Below, one piece after another: positions 46,015-53,941 of a stretch of DNA of 64,000 bases (position 1 is its first letter; every line of letters begins with the position of its first letter). Source of the DNA: Cellulomonas sp. URHD0024 (lineage in GTDB: Bacteria > Actinomycetota > Actinomycetes > Actinomycetales > Cellulomonadaceae). The translations under genes and the position numbers were made by a program. The DNA lies in NCBI RefSeq assembly GCF_000426185.1, contig NZ_AUEW01000001.1, positions 620,001 to 684,000 of the forward strand, given 5' to 3'. The notes under the pieces are model-generated. The model did no database searches and had not been told where the DNA came from. It was given only the letters and a program-made list of their open reading frames with translations.

Positions 46015-47828
46015 TGCGTCCTGCTGTCTGGGCCCCGGCGGCCGCGCAGGTCGACCTGGTCGTCGGCTCCTCGTCGATCCCGCTCCTCTCCGGTCACGAC
46101 GGCTGGTGGCGCACCGATCGGGACCTGGACCACGGGACCGACTACGCCTTCGTGCTGGACGGCGGCGACCCTCGCCCGGACCCTCGCTCGCGTTGGCAGC
46201 CCTCCGGCGTCCACGGGCCCAGCCGTGTGTACGACAGCTCGACGTTCGGGTGGACCGACGCCGGTTGGACCGGCGCGGACGCCCGCGGCCACGTGACCTA
46301 CGAGCTGCACGTCGGCACGTTCACCCCCGAGGGCACCCTCCGGGCCGCGATCGGGCACCTCGAGGAGCTCGTCGACCTCGGCGTCGACCTGGTCGAGCTG
46401 CTGCCGATCGCCCCGTTCAACGGGGTGCACGGCTGGGGCTACGACGGGGTCGCGGTCTACGCGGTGCACGAGCCGTACGGCGGACCGGCCGCGCTCCAGG
46501 AGCTCGTCGACGCCGCCCACGCGCACGGCCTGGGTGTGTGCCTGGACGTCGTGCACAACCACCTCGGCCCGTCCGGGAACTACCTGGACGAGTTCGGCCC
46601 CTACTTCACGCGCGAGCACGAGACGCCGTGGGGCGCCGCGGTGAACCTGGCCGTGCCGGAGGTTCGCCGCTGGCTGATCGACAGCGCGCTGCAGTGGTTC
46701 CGGGACTTCCACGTGGACGCGCTGCGGCTCGACGCCGTGCACGCGCTCATCGACGACTCCCCCGTGCACGTCCTGGCCGAGCTGTCCGACGAGGTGGCGG
46801 CGCTGTCCAGGTCGCTCGGCCGCCCGCTGTCGCTGATCGCCGAGACGGACCTCAACGACATCGTCTCGGTGACGCCGACCGGCGCCGGCGGGTGGGGAAT
46901 GACCGCCCAGTGGGCCGACGACGTGCACCACGCGGTGCACGCCCTGGTCACCGGCGAGCGGCACGGCTACTACGTCGACTTCGGCACGCCCGAGGTGCTG
47001 CGCAAGGCTCTGACCGGGGTCTTCGTGCACGACGGCAGCTTCTCGACGTTCCGCGGCCGCGACTGGGGCCGTCCCGTCCCGCCCGCGACCGACGGGCACC
47101 GGTTCGTCGTCGCGGCGTCCACCCACGACCAGGTGGGCAACCGCGCGCTGGGCGACCGCCCGTCGGCCCGGCTGGACCCCGGCCGGCTCGCCGTCGAGGC
47201 CGCCCTGATCCTGCTGTCCCCGTTCAGCCCGATGCTCTTCATGGGCGAGGAGTGGGGCACCCGCACGCCGTGGCAGTTCTTCACCGACCACCCCGAGCCG
47301 CCGTTGGCCGACGCCGTGCGCGCGGGCCGCCGCCGCGAGTTCGGCGGGCACGGCTGGGACGTCCTCTACGGCGGCGACGTCGAGGTGCCCGACCCGCAGT
47401 CCGTCGCGACCTTCGAGGCGTCCGTGCTCACCCGCGACGAGCTCGAGCTGCCCGACCACGCCCGGCTGCGCGACTGGTACCGGGCGCTCATCGCCCTGCG
47501 CCGTTCCGTCCCGGACCTGGCCTCCGGTGACCTGGGCGCCACGGATGTCGTCTGGGGCGGCGAGTCCGAGAACCGCCCGCAGGACGTGCCCTGGGACGGA
47601 TGGCTCGTCGTCCACCGCGGGTCGGCCCGGGTGGTGCTCAACCTCTCCGGCGACGAGGTCGCGATCCCCGTCCACACCGACGACCCCGTCGACCTCGTCG
47701 CCTCGTGGGAGTCGGCGTCGTTGGAGCCGGCTCCCGGCGGTGCACTGGTGCAGATGCCGCCGCGCTCGGTCGCGGTCCTGGCGGTCGCCACCGAGCCCGC
47801 CTCTCGATCGGCTCGGGCTCGTCGCTAA
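46014..47828 (+). CDS. treZ: Malto-oligosyltrehalose trehalohydrolase
   Basis: This 604-residue GH13 enzyme frees trehalose from the trehalosyl end made by TreY. It shows the N-terminal carbohydrate-binding strand (SGHDGWWRTDRDLDHGTDYAF), YELHVGTFTPEGTLRAAI, the motif GVCLDVVHNHLGPSGNYL, the nucleophile region DALRLDAVHALIDDS, the acid LIAETDLND and ASTHDQVGNRALGDR. Its TAA stop is also part of the -10 box of the next, leaderless gene. Confidence 0.96.
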   Translation: MRPAVWAPAAAQVDLVVGSSSIPLLSGHDGWWRTDRDLDHGTDYAFVLDGGDPRPDPRSRWQPSGVHGPSRVYDSSTFGWTDAGWTGADARGHVTYELHVGTFTPEGTLRAAIGHLEELVDLGVDLVELLPIAPFNGVHGWGYDGVAVYAVHEPYGGPAALQELVDAAHAHGLGVCLDVVHNHLGPSGNYLDEFGPYFTREHETPWGAAVNLAVPEVRRWLIDSALQWFRDFHVDALRLDAVHALIDDSPVHVLAELSDEVAALSRSLGRPLSLIAETDLNDIVSVTPTGAGGWGMTAQWADDVHHAVHALVTGERHGYYVDFGTPEVLRKALTGVFVHDGSFSTFRGRDWGRPVPPATDGHRFVVAASTHDQVGNRALGDRPSARLDPGRLAVEAALILLSPFSPMLFMGEEWGTRTPWQFFTDHPEPPLADAVRAGRRREFGGHGWDVLYGGDVEVPDPQSVATFEASVLTRDELELPDHARLRDWYRALIALRRSVPDLASGDLGATDVVWGGESENRPQDVPWDGWLVVHRGSARVVLNLSGDEVAIPVHTDDPVDLVASWESASLEPAPGGALVQMPPRSVAVLAVATEPASRSARARR

Positions 47829-47831
47829 GGT
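47826..47831 (+). promoter_or_regulatory. -10 box TAAGGT, overlapping the treZ stop
   Basis: TAAGGT is followed by 6 nt and GTG 47838. The first three bases are the treZ stop codon. Confidence 0.45.
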
Positions 47832-47837
47832 GTCCGG

Positions 47838-48557
47838 GTGCCGAAGCCCGCCGACATCCCCCGATACGTCGACGACCGCCCTCTGCGGTTCGGACTCGTA
47901 CCCACGGTGCAGGAAGCGACGGTGTTTCCCGCGGCGCTCGTCCGCTCGGACGCCCCACGCGCCGCGCGGCACGTCGTCGCTGGTCTTCTCGGGCTCGTGG
48001 TCGGCGCGCTCGCGCTGATCGCGTTCGGGTACTCCGGACTCAGCGACCACATCGGCTGGGTCTACGCCCAGCCGGTGGCGGTCGCGCTCGCCCTCGTCGT
48101 CGCGGTCGTGAACTGGAAGTACGGCGCGTGGACGATGTACGCCGTGGCGCTCGTGATGGCGCTGCCCGCACTCCTCGCGGTCGGCGCCGATCCCGGACCG
48201 ATGCTGTTGGGCCTGGCGATCCTCGTGGGCGGGCTGGTTCCGACCTGGCGCGGCGACCAGGCGCGGCAGCGGCGCTGGGCACGGACCAGTGCGTTGATGG
48301 ACGGCGCGGTGCTCACCGCCGCCCAGGTCGTTCGGGTGGATCGCGAGGACCTCGCCGGCGTCGCCGAGTCGAGCCTGTGGGTCACGATCGCCTCGGTCGA
48401 CCGCCCTGGGCTGACGTGGACGGTGGGGCGGATCAGCGGCCCGGACTTCCAGCCGCGAACCGGTGACCCGATGTCTGTCTGGTACGCCGCCGACGACCCC
48501 GAGATAGCCGTGGTCGTCGCCGCTGAACCACTCGTACGGCGCGCGCGGCCGTTCTGA
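47838..48557 (+). CDS. Membrane protein of unknown function
   Basis: This 239-residue protein has a ~45-residue soluble N-terminus and four hydrophobic helices in two pairs (~46-66, ~76-90, ~97-115 and ~120-135). A C-terminal soluble domain of ~95 residues follows, rich in beta strands (LWVTIASVDRPGLTWTVGRIS). I do not recognise a family. The start is leaderless GTG. The next gene is convergent and stops 4 nt away. Confidence 0.7.
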   Translation: MPKPADIPRYVDDRPLRFGLVPTVQEATVFPAALVRSDAPRAARHVVAGLLGLVVGALALIAFGYSGLSDHIGWVYAQPVAVALALVVAVVNWKYGAWTMYAVALVMALPALLAVGADPGPMLLGLAILVGGLVPTWRGDQARQRRWARTSALMDGAVLTAAQVVRVDREDLAGVAESSLWVTIASVDRPGLTWTVGRISGPDFQPRTGDPMSVWYAADDPEIAVVVAAEPLVRRARPF

Positions 48558-48561
48558 TCGG

Positions 48562-48969
48562 TCAGTGCTCGCCGTCCGGGAGGACCGCCCGGTAGTGATC
48601 GACCGCCGAACGCCCGAGCGGGTCGGCCGGGCCGACCGCGGTGACGACGGCTTCCTCGACCTCGGCGCGCAGCTGCGTCAGGGCCCGCGCGTACGTCGAC
48701 GTGATCGTGCGGCCCAGGGCCAACGGGGTCGCGGCGAGGGCTCGCTCCGTCACCACCAGGTCGACCAGCAGGCCCGAGCTGTCCACCGTGACAGCCACGT
48801 CCCGCGCGGCCGACCACCTGGTGACCCGCACAGCCTCGATCGCCGTCGCGACGGCGGTCGCACGAGCAACCTGTTCGGCACCCTGTCGCTCCCACGCGGC
48901 GAGGAGCGCGTAGGCCTCGGACGCGTCACGCAGCGGGTCCGTGGCCGACGGACCGCTGGTCGGTGTCAT
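48562..48969 (-). CDS. YbaB-like small protein of a WXG100 cassette
   Basis: This 135-residue protein has a helical start (ASEAYALLAAWERQGAEQ), then a strand pair (DVAVTVDSSGLLVDLVVTERAL) and a long C-terminal helix (SAVDHYRAVLP region preceded by ALTQLRAEVEEAVVTAV), the pattern of the YbaB/EbfC fold. Such proteins often accompany WXG100 genes in actinobacteria. ATG 48969 overlaps the stop of the upstream WXG100-like gene (ATGA). It is the last gene of a four-gene coupled cassette. Confidence 0.65.
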   Translation of the reverse strand: MTPTSGPSATDPLRDASEAYALLAAWERQGAEQVARATAVATAIEAVRVTRWSAARDVAVTVDSSGLLVDLVVTERALAATPLALGRTITSTYARALTQLRAEVEEAVVTAVGPADPLGRSAVDHYRAVLPDGEH

Positions 48970-49892
48970 TCGTGGTTCTCCGCACGGTCGACGGCCTCGT
49001 TGACGCGCAAGACGTTGTAGGACAGCCCCACCGTCGTGTTCAGCTCCTCGCTCCACGTGGGCACGGAGCCCGCAGCGCGTCCTGCGCCCGCGACGAAGCG
49101 CGACGGCGCTGCAGGCATCGAATCGAGCACCTCACCGATGCGCCGGAGGGCCGGCACCGCCTCGCGCAGCGCGACGTTCGCCTCCTGAACCAGTCTGAGG
49201 AGATGCTGGATGCCCTGGGTGAGCTTCGTGAGCCACCCACGGACCCGCTCGACCCGGATCGCGATCGCGGCGACCGCCTGCGGCACCACCCACGTGGCGC
49301 CGATCCCGACGGTCCCCGCCACCTGCGACGCCCAGGAGATGAGCTTGCCGACGAGGTCGGCGACGATGTCGCGCACGATGCTGCGGACCGCACCGACGAC
49401 GATGCTCGCGCCGAGCATGGCCTGACCGACCCCGTCGGTGAGTCCGGCGAGGACGTCCAGCCCGGAGCGGTAGACCGAGGCGAACGTGTCGTACGCGTCG
49501 GCAGCCGGTCCAGCCCAGCCGGACAGCGCCGAGCGCACGGCGGCCTCGTAGCTGTCGGCGACCTCACGGACCCGCCCGGAGACGTTGGACCACGTCCCCG
49601 CCTTGGCCTCCACGGCTCGTGGGTTGCCGGCGATCGAGTCGAGCATGTCCGGCAAGGGCCACATGTAGTCGAGCAGGAACCCCGCGGCGCTCGCCGCCAT
49701 CGAGCCGATGGGGTCGACGGCGAACTCCACCAGGTCCATCGCAGCGCCGAAGGCACCGCCGATCCCTGCGAGGTCGGCCCACTCACCGTCCCCCGCCGAC
49801 TCGATGGACGTCGCCGCGGGTCCGATGATCCTCAGGCTGCGGTAGCACTCATCCAGCCCCGGACGGCCGGCGACCTCGGCGACGAGACTCAT
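48966..49892 (-). CDS. WXG100-type secretion-target protein without toxin domain
   Basis: This 308-residue protein resembles N-terminal parts of actinobacterial type VII polymorphic toxins. It has a hydrophobic hairpin (VDPIGSMAASAAGFLLDYMWPLPDMLDSIAGNP) and the WXG100 helix pair with the turn SGWAGPAADAYDTF, then two further hydrophobic segments (DGVGQAMLGASIVVGAVRSIV and TWVVPQAVAAIAIRV). No enzymatic C-terminal domain is present. It could be a chaperone-like partner, a pore-forming protein or a toxin that lost its tip. It overlaps both neighbours by four bases. No ESX secretion genes are in the window. Confidence 0.7.
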   Translation of the reverse strand: MSLVAEVAGRPGLDECYRSLRIIGPAATSIESAGDGEWADLAGIGGAFGAAMDLVEFAVDPIGSMAASAAGFLLDYMWPLPDMLDSIAGNPRAVEAKAGTWSNVSGRVREVADSYEAAVRSALSGWAGPAADAYDTFASVYRSGLDVLAGLTDGVGQAMLGASIVVGAVRSIVRDIVADLVGKLISWASQVAGTVGIGATWVVPQAVAAIAIRVERVRGWLTKLTQGIQHLLRLVQEANVALREAVPALRRIGEVLDSMPAAPSRFVAGAGRAAGSVPTWSEELNTTVGLSYNVLRVNEAVDRAENHE

Positions 49893-50203
49893 GGCAGCAG
49901 CCTTTCGACGCTGTGGAACGCCTCACGGACCTCGCCATCGACGGCGTCGTAGGCGCGGGAGGTGGTGTCCACGGTGGTGGCGATGGAGCCAAGCGAGGTC
50001 GCTGCGCCCTGGACCGCACCCGCCGCAAGACCCTGGAGCGCCACGGCGGGTGGCACGAGGAACGAGCACAGCAGGCCGAAAGCGGAATCCGGAGTGGCCG
50101 CGATCTGCGACGCCTCGACCGCGTCGCCGAGCCGGTCGGCCTGGGTCCGCACAGCGCGCGCGTGCGCGCGGACGGCGTCGGTGTTGACGACGAGCTCAGG
50201 CAT
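49889..50203 (-). CDS. WXG100/ESAT-6-like small helical protein
   Basis: This 104-residue protein is nearly all helical, with two long helices (TDAVRAHARAVRTQADRLGDAVEAS and VDTTSRAYDAVDGEVREAFHSVERLL) around a hydrophobic middle (LCSFLVPPAVALQGLAAG). Size and layout are those of WXG100-type secretion substrates, but a strict WXG turn is not seen. ATG 50203 overlaps the stop of the upstream YbaB-like gene and its own stop overlaps the next start. Confidence 0.7.
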   Translation of the reverse strand: MPELVVNTDAVRAHARAVRTQADRLGDAVEASQIAATPDSAFGLLCSFLVPPAVALQGLAAGAVQGAATSLGSIATTVDTTSRAYDAVDGEVREAFHSVERLLP

Positions 50204-50582
50204 GCCCACCCACTCCGGGGCCGCGCAGCAGTGCGTCGAGGTCGTCGAGGAACGCGGTGTCGTCGAGGTCGACGGGCTGCCCGGCGAACGCAGCAGTCAG
50301 TGGCCTGGCCCTCTCCTGCACGTCGAGCACGGCGGCGCGATACGCACGCAGCACGGCCGAGCTGACGCCGTCCGTGCCCTGTGCGATGGCGGCCGGCGTG
50401 AGCGCCACGTCGGTCAGCAGCCCCCGGTGGTCGACCTGGGCGCGGACGGTTCGGTCCGGGTCGGTGCCGACGCCGACCAGCTGCGCGACCTCGCTCGACA
50501 GCTCCTCCGCTCGGAGCCCGTCCGCAATCCCGCGCCGCAGCGTCGCCTCGGCCTGGTCGTGCAGGCGTCGCGCCTCTGACAT
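50196..50582 (-). CDS. YbaB/EbfC-like protein, first gene of the WXG100 cassette
   Basis: This 128-residue protein follows the YbaB/EbfC pattern: an N-terminal helix, then VGVGTDPDRTVRAQVDHRGLLTDVALTPAAI and a C-terminal helix (SSAVLRAYRAAVLDVQERARP). YbaB proteins bind DNA as dimers; in WXG100 cassettes the fold may serve as a partner protein instead. ATG 50582 has the best ribosome site (aggggg, 4 nt spacing), which is why it is preferred over ATG 50597. It begins the four-gene coupled operon 50582 to 48562. Confidence 0.7.
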   Translation of the reverse strand: MSEARRLHDQAEATLRRGIADGLRAEELSSEVAQLVGVGTDPDRTVRAQVDHRGLLTDVALTPAAIAQGTDGVSSAVLRAYRAAVLDVQERARPLTAAFAGQPVDLDDTAFLDDLDALLRGPGVGGHA

Positions 50583-50612
50583 CGTGCCCCCTGACATGGT
50601 GGTGGACGGACG

Positions 50613-51752
50613 CTAGCCGACGTCGCCGGTGTCCCGGGGCCCGTTCCGCGGCCGATCGCCCGTGCGGACGGGCTGAACTTTCGCTCGCCGGGCACCGGCC
50701 GCCGCGGCGCGGACGTCCGGTCTGCCGACCAGCGCCGCTCCGTCGGCCGCGAGCGAACCCAGCCGGGACAGCGCCCGGTAGTACTTCTTGCGGTAGCCAC
50801 CGGCGAGCATCTCCGGGGAGAACAGGTCGTGCTCGCCCGAGCCGCCCAGCAGGACGGGCACGTCACGGTCGTAGAGCCGGTCCACGAGCACGACGAGCCG
50901 CAGCGCGACGTCCTGCGTGGGGACGGGTCCTACGGCGGTCAGCCCGACCAGGCCGACTCCGTCGAGCAGGGCCCCGTAGCGGGACGGGTGCACGGTGGCC
51001 AGGTGCGCCAGCAGGGTGTCGAAGTCGTCGAGGGTCGCATCCGGACGCCCCGCGACCGCCGCGCGGACGGCGGCGTCCTTCAGCCCGGTGGCGTCGGTGA
51101 CGAGCGACCGGTGCCGGTAGTCGTCGCCGTCGACGCGGAGCACCTCGAACCGGGCGGCCAGCGCCTGGATCTCACGCAGGAAGTCGTCGGCCGCGAACCG
51201 ACCCTCCCCGAGCGCGTCGGGCAGGGTGTTCGACGTCGCCGCCAGCGCGACGCCGCGGTCGCCGAGCTCGCGCAGGAGCCGGGACATCAGGACCGTGTCG
51301 CCGGGGTCGTCGAGCTCGAACTCGTCGATGCAGACGAGGCGCCGGGTGGCGAGCGCCTCGACGGTCGGCAGGAAGCCGAGCGCGCCCACGAGGTTCGTGT
51401 ACTCGACGAACGTGCCGTAGGCGGCGTCCCCGACCGCCCGGGCCAGGGAGGTGAGCAGGTGGGTCTTCCCGACGCCGAACCCCCCGTCGAGGTACACCGC
51501 AGGGGTTGCCGGCTTCTTGCGCCACCACCTGCCGGAACCGTCCCGGATCTGCGCAGCGACGTGCGACAACCGCTCGACCGCTGCCCGCTGCGACGGGTGC
51601 GCGGCATCGGGCCGGTAGGTGTCGAACGACTCGTCCGCGAAGTGCCGCGGAGGGACGAGCTCGGACAGGAGGCGCTCGGTCGGGACGTGGGGACGCCGGT
51701 CGGCGAGCGACGAGGTCGGCGCGTGGACGGCGCGGGACTCGGGCACTGGCAC
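50613..51752 (-). CDS. zapE: ZapE/AFG1-family ATPase
   Basis: This 379-residue P-loop ATPase has Walker A GGFGVGKTHLL (~90-100), Walker B RLVCIDEFELDDPGDT and the AFG1-typical LADRRPHVPTERLLSELVPPRHFADESF near the start. Other family segments are AATSNTLPDALGEGRFAADDFLREI and the C-terminal LVVLVDRLYDRDVPVLLGGSG. In E. coli ZapE is a division-linked ATPase. A TAGTCT -10 box (51761-51766, minus strand) is 8 nt before GTG 51752, so it should be leaderless. Confidence 0.92.
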   Translation of the reverse strand: MPVPESRAVHAPTSSLADRRPHVPTERLLSELVPPRHFADESFDTYRPDAAHPSQRAAVERLSHVAAQIRDGSGRWWRKKPATPAVYLDGGFGVGKTHLLTSLARAVGDAAYGTFVEYTNLVGALGFLPTVEALATRRLVCIDEFELDDPGDTVLMSRLLRELGDRGVALAATSNTLPDALGEGRFAADDFLREIQALAARFEVLRVDGDDYRHRSLVTDATGLKDAAVRAAVAGRPDATLDDFDTLLAHLATVHPSRYGALLDGVGLVGLTAVGPVPTQDVALRLVVLVDRLYDRDVPVLLGGSGEHDLFSPEMLAGGYRKKYYRALSRLGSLAADGAALVGRPDVRAAAAGARRAKVQPVRTGDRPRNGPRDTGDVG

Positions 51753-51944
51753 GAGGAACGAGACTACGCGGCCTCGTCAGGCGAGGGCAGACACGCGCAA
51801 CCGAGGACCGCGCAGAAATCCCGACCAAATGAGACGGCTTTTAGCGCACAGTCGGGCGGCTGTCCATATGTCGGTAGGAGCGTCTCAGATGACGGAACGA
51901 CTCTCCCGTGCGCGCCCCTCGTCAGTCATCCTCAGGGGGTGACC

Positions 51945-52025
51945 ATGTCCGGGACGTCCGCCTGTCGGTGCATGCGCGCCGCCGCGGCCCTGAGCATGCG
52001 CTGCTGCTGTCCGCGGAGCAACTGA
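51945..52025 (+). CDS. Cysteine-rich leader peptide (candidate attenuator)
   Basis: This 26-codon reading frame has an aggggg ribosome site 6 nt before its ATG and carries five cysteines, three of them in a row near the end (residues 20-22, codons tgc tgc tgt). It lies 102 nt ahead of the sulfite reductase start. Poly-Cys short ORFs ahead of sulfur genes are known cysteine-responsive attenuators in mycobacteria. Ribosomes should stall at the triple Cys when cysteinyl-tRNA is low, changing the fold or access of the downstream leader. It is too short for standard gene callers. Function is inferred from content and position. Confidence 0.65.
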   Translation: MSGTSACRCMRAAAALSMRCCCPRSN

Positions 52026-52127
52026 CCCCGCCCACGTCCCCCTCGGGCGCGCGGTCTGCGTCCGATCGCCGCTCCCCCGAGCGCTGGGTGCAGCCGCACG
52101 ACCATGTTCAACCGGAGGTAGCGCCCT
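52026..52127 (+). promoter_or_regulatory. Leader between the Cys-rich peptide and sulfite reductase
   Basis: Two mutually exclusive pairings are possible: CTCGGG (52042-52047) with CCCGAG (52076-52081), or the local hairpin CGCTC (52070-52074) with GAGCG (52079-52083). A strong ribosome site (ggaggt) precedes ATG 52128. A stalled ribosome on the leader could choose between the folds. The upstream part of the gap (51753-51944) holds distant 7-base arms TGAGACG/CGTCTCA (51830-51836, 51881-51887) and otherwise nothing clear. Confidence 0.4.
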
Positions 52128-53786
52128 ATGGCGCAGACCAGGATCGCCCCACCCTCGGCTCGCCCCGAGGGCCAGTGGGCGTTCGGCCAGACAGAGCCGC
52201 TGAACGGCAACGAGCTGTTCAAGCAGCAGGACGACGCGCTCAACGTGCGCCAGCGGATCGAGGACGTGTACTCGCGCGAGGGCTTCGCGAGCATCGCGCC
52301 GGAGGACCTGCGCGGACGTATGCGCTGGTGGGGCCTCTACACGCAGCGAAAGCCCGGCATCGACGGCGGCAAGACGGCAACGCTCGAACCGCACGAGCTG
52401 GACGACGAGTTCTTCATGCTCCGGGTGCGCTGCGACGGCGGCGCGCTGAGCCTGCAGCAGCTGCGTACCGTCGCGGACATCTCCGTCGAGTTCGGCCGCG
52501 GCACCGCGGACGTCACCGACCGGCAGAACATCCAGCTGCACTGGATCCGCGTCGAGGACGTGCCCGAGATCTGGCGGCGCCTCGAGGCCGTCGGGCTGAG
52601 CACCCAGGAGGCGTGCGGCGACTGCCCGCGCGTCGTGCTCGGGTCCCCCGTCGCGGGCGTCGCGGCCGACGAGATCATCGACGGCACTCCCGCGGTCCGC
52701 GCGATCGTCGACAACTACATCGGCGACCCGCGGTTCTCGAACCTCCCCCGCAAGTTCAAGACCGCGATCAGCGGCTCGCCGCACCACGACGTCGCGCACG
52801 AGATCAACGACGTCGCGTTCGTCGGCGTCGTGCACCCCGAGCTCGGCCCGGGCTTCGACCTGTGGGTCGGCGGGGGCCTGTCGACCAACCCCAAGCTGGG
52901 CGTCCGCCTCGGCGCGTTCGTCACGCTCGAGCAGATCCCGGACGTCTGGGTAGGCGTCGTGAGCATCTTCCGCGACTACGGCTACCGCCGGCTGCGCACG
53001 CGTGCGCGTCTGAAGTTCCTCGTCGCCGACTGGGGACCGGAGGTGTTCCGCCAGGTGCTGGAGGGCGAGTACCTCGGTTTCACGCTGCCGGACGGCCCGG
53101 AGCCCCCGCCGCCGCCCACCGGCAACCGGGACCACGTGGGCGTGCACCCGCAGAACGACGGGAACTTCTACGTCGGCGTCGCGCCGACCGTGGGCCGCAT
53201 CTCGGGCGACCTGCTGCACAGGCTGGCCGACCTGGTCGAGACTGCCGGGTCAGGACGGGTGCGCCTCACGGTCGAGCAGAAGATCATCGTGCTGGACGTC
53301 GCCCCGGCGAACGTCGACCCGCTCGTCGAGGGTCTGGAGGCGCTCGGGCTCCCGGTGCGGGGTGCGTCGCAGTTCCGTCGCGGCACCATGGCGTGCACGG
53401 GGATCGAGTTCTGCAAGCTGGCCATCGTCGAGACCAAGGCGCGCGCGACGCACCTGATCGGCGAGCTGGAGAACCGGCTGCCCACGTTCGACCAGCCGAT
53501 CACCATCAACCTCAACGGCTGCCCCAACTCGTGCGCCCGGATCCAGACGGCCGACATCGGCCTCAAGGGTGCGCTGGCGAACGGCGAGGACGGCTACCAG
53601 GTCCACCTGGGTGGCGGTCTGGGCATGACCAGCGGTCTGGGGAAGACCCTGCGCGGCCTGCGCGTTCCTGCAGAGGAGCTGCCCGACTACGTCGAGCGTG
53701 TCGCGACGAAGTTCGACGAGCAGCGCACCGACGGCGAGCTCTTCGCCCAGTGGGTGCAGCGTGCCGACGAGGAGGACCTGCGATGA
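52128..53786 (+). CDS. Assimilatory ferredoxin-dependent sulfite reductase
   Basis: This 552-residue siroheme/[4Fe-4S] enzyme reduces sulfite to sulfide (the family also includes nitrite reductases). The cluster cysteines are C423, C429, C465 and C469 (TMACTGIEFC and NGCPNSC). The siroheme-binding basic residues occur in GRGTADVTDRQNIQLHWIR. Tyr71 (WWGLYTQRKPG) and Cys162 (EACGDCPR) align by position with the Tyr-Cys pair crosslinked in M. tuberculosis NirA. Co-operonic cysH, cysD and cysN make sulfite, not nitrite, the likely substrate. The next start overlaps its stop. Confidence 0.94.
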   Translation: MAQTRIAPPSARPEGQWAFGQTEPLNGNELFKQQDDALNVRQRIEDVYSREGFASIAPEDLRGRMRWWGLYTQRKPGIDGGKTATLEPHELDDEFFMLRVRCDGGALSLQQLRTVADISVEFGRGTADVTDRQNIQLHWIRVEDVPEIWRRLEAVGLSTQEACGDCPRVVLGSPVAGVAADEIIDGTPAVRAIVDNYIGDPRFSNLPRKFKTAISGSPHHDVAHEINDVAFVGVVHPELGPGFDLWVGGGLSTNPKLGVRLGAFVTLEQIPDVWVGVVSIFRDYGYRRLRTRARLKFLVADWGPEVFRQVLEGEYLGFTLPDGPEPPPPPTGNRDHVGVHPQNDGNFYVGVAPTVGRISGDLLHRLADLVETAGSGRVRLTVEQKIIVLDVAPANVDPLVEGLEALGLPVRGASQFRRGTMACTGIEFCKLAIVETKARATHLIGELENRLPTFDQPITINLNGCPNSCARIQTADIGLKGALANGEDGYQVHLGGGLGMTSGLGKTLRGLRVPAEELPDYVERVATKFDEQRTDGELFAQWVQRADEEDLR

Positions 53787-53941
53787 GCGGAACGACGGGC
53801 GAGCGGGCGGTGCCGTACTACTGCCCCTTCTGCGCCAGCGAGGACCTGTGGCCCGCCGGAGAGACCCACGGCCAGTGGGAGTGCCGGTCGTGCACGCGTG
53901 CCTTCGCCCTGAAGTTCGTGGGGCTGGTGAGCCGCGCATGA
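53783..53941 (+). CDS. Small zinc-ribbon protein of the sulfate operon
   Basis: This 52-residue protein has two CxxC pairs (YYCPFCASEDLWP and WECRSCTRAF) forming a rubredoxin-like zinc ribbon or an iron site. It overlaps the sulfite reductase stop and the cysH start by four bases each, so it is made together with them. Similar small genes occupy the same place in other actinobacterial sulfate operons as far as I recall. An electron-transfer or assembly role for sulfite reductase is plausible but unproven. Confidence 0.8.
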   Translation: MSGTTGERAVPYYCPFCASEDLWPAGETHGQWECRSCTRAFALKFVGLVSRA

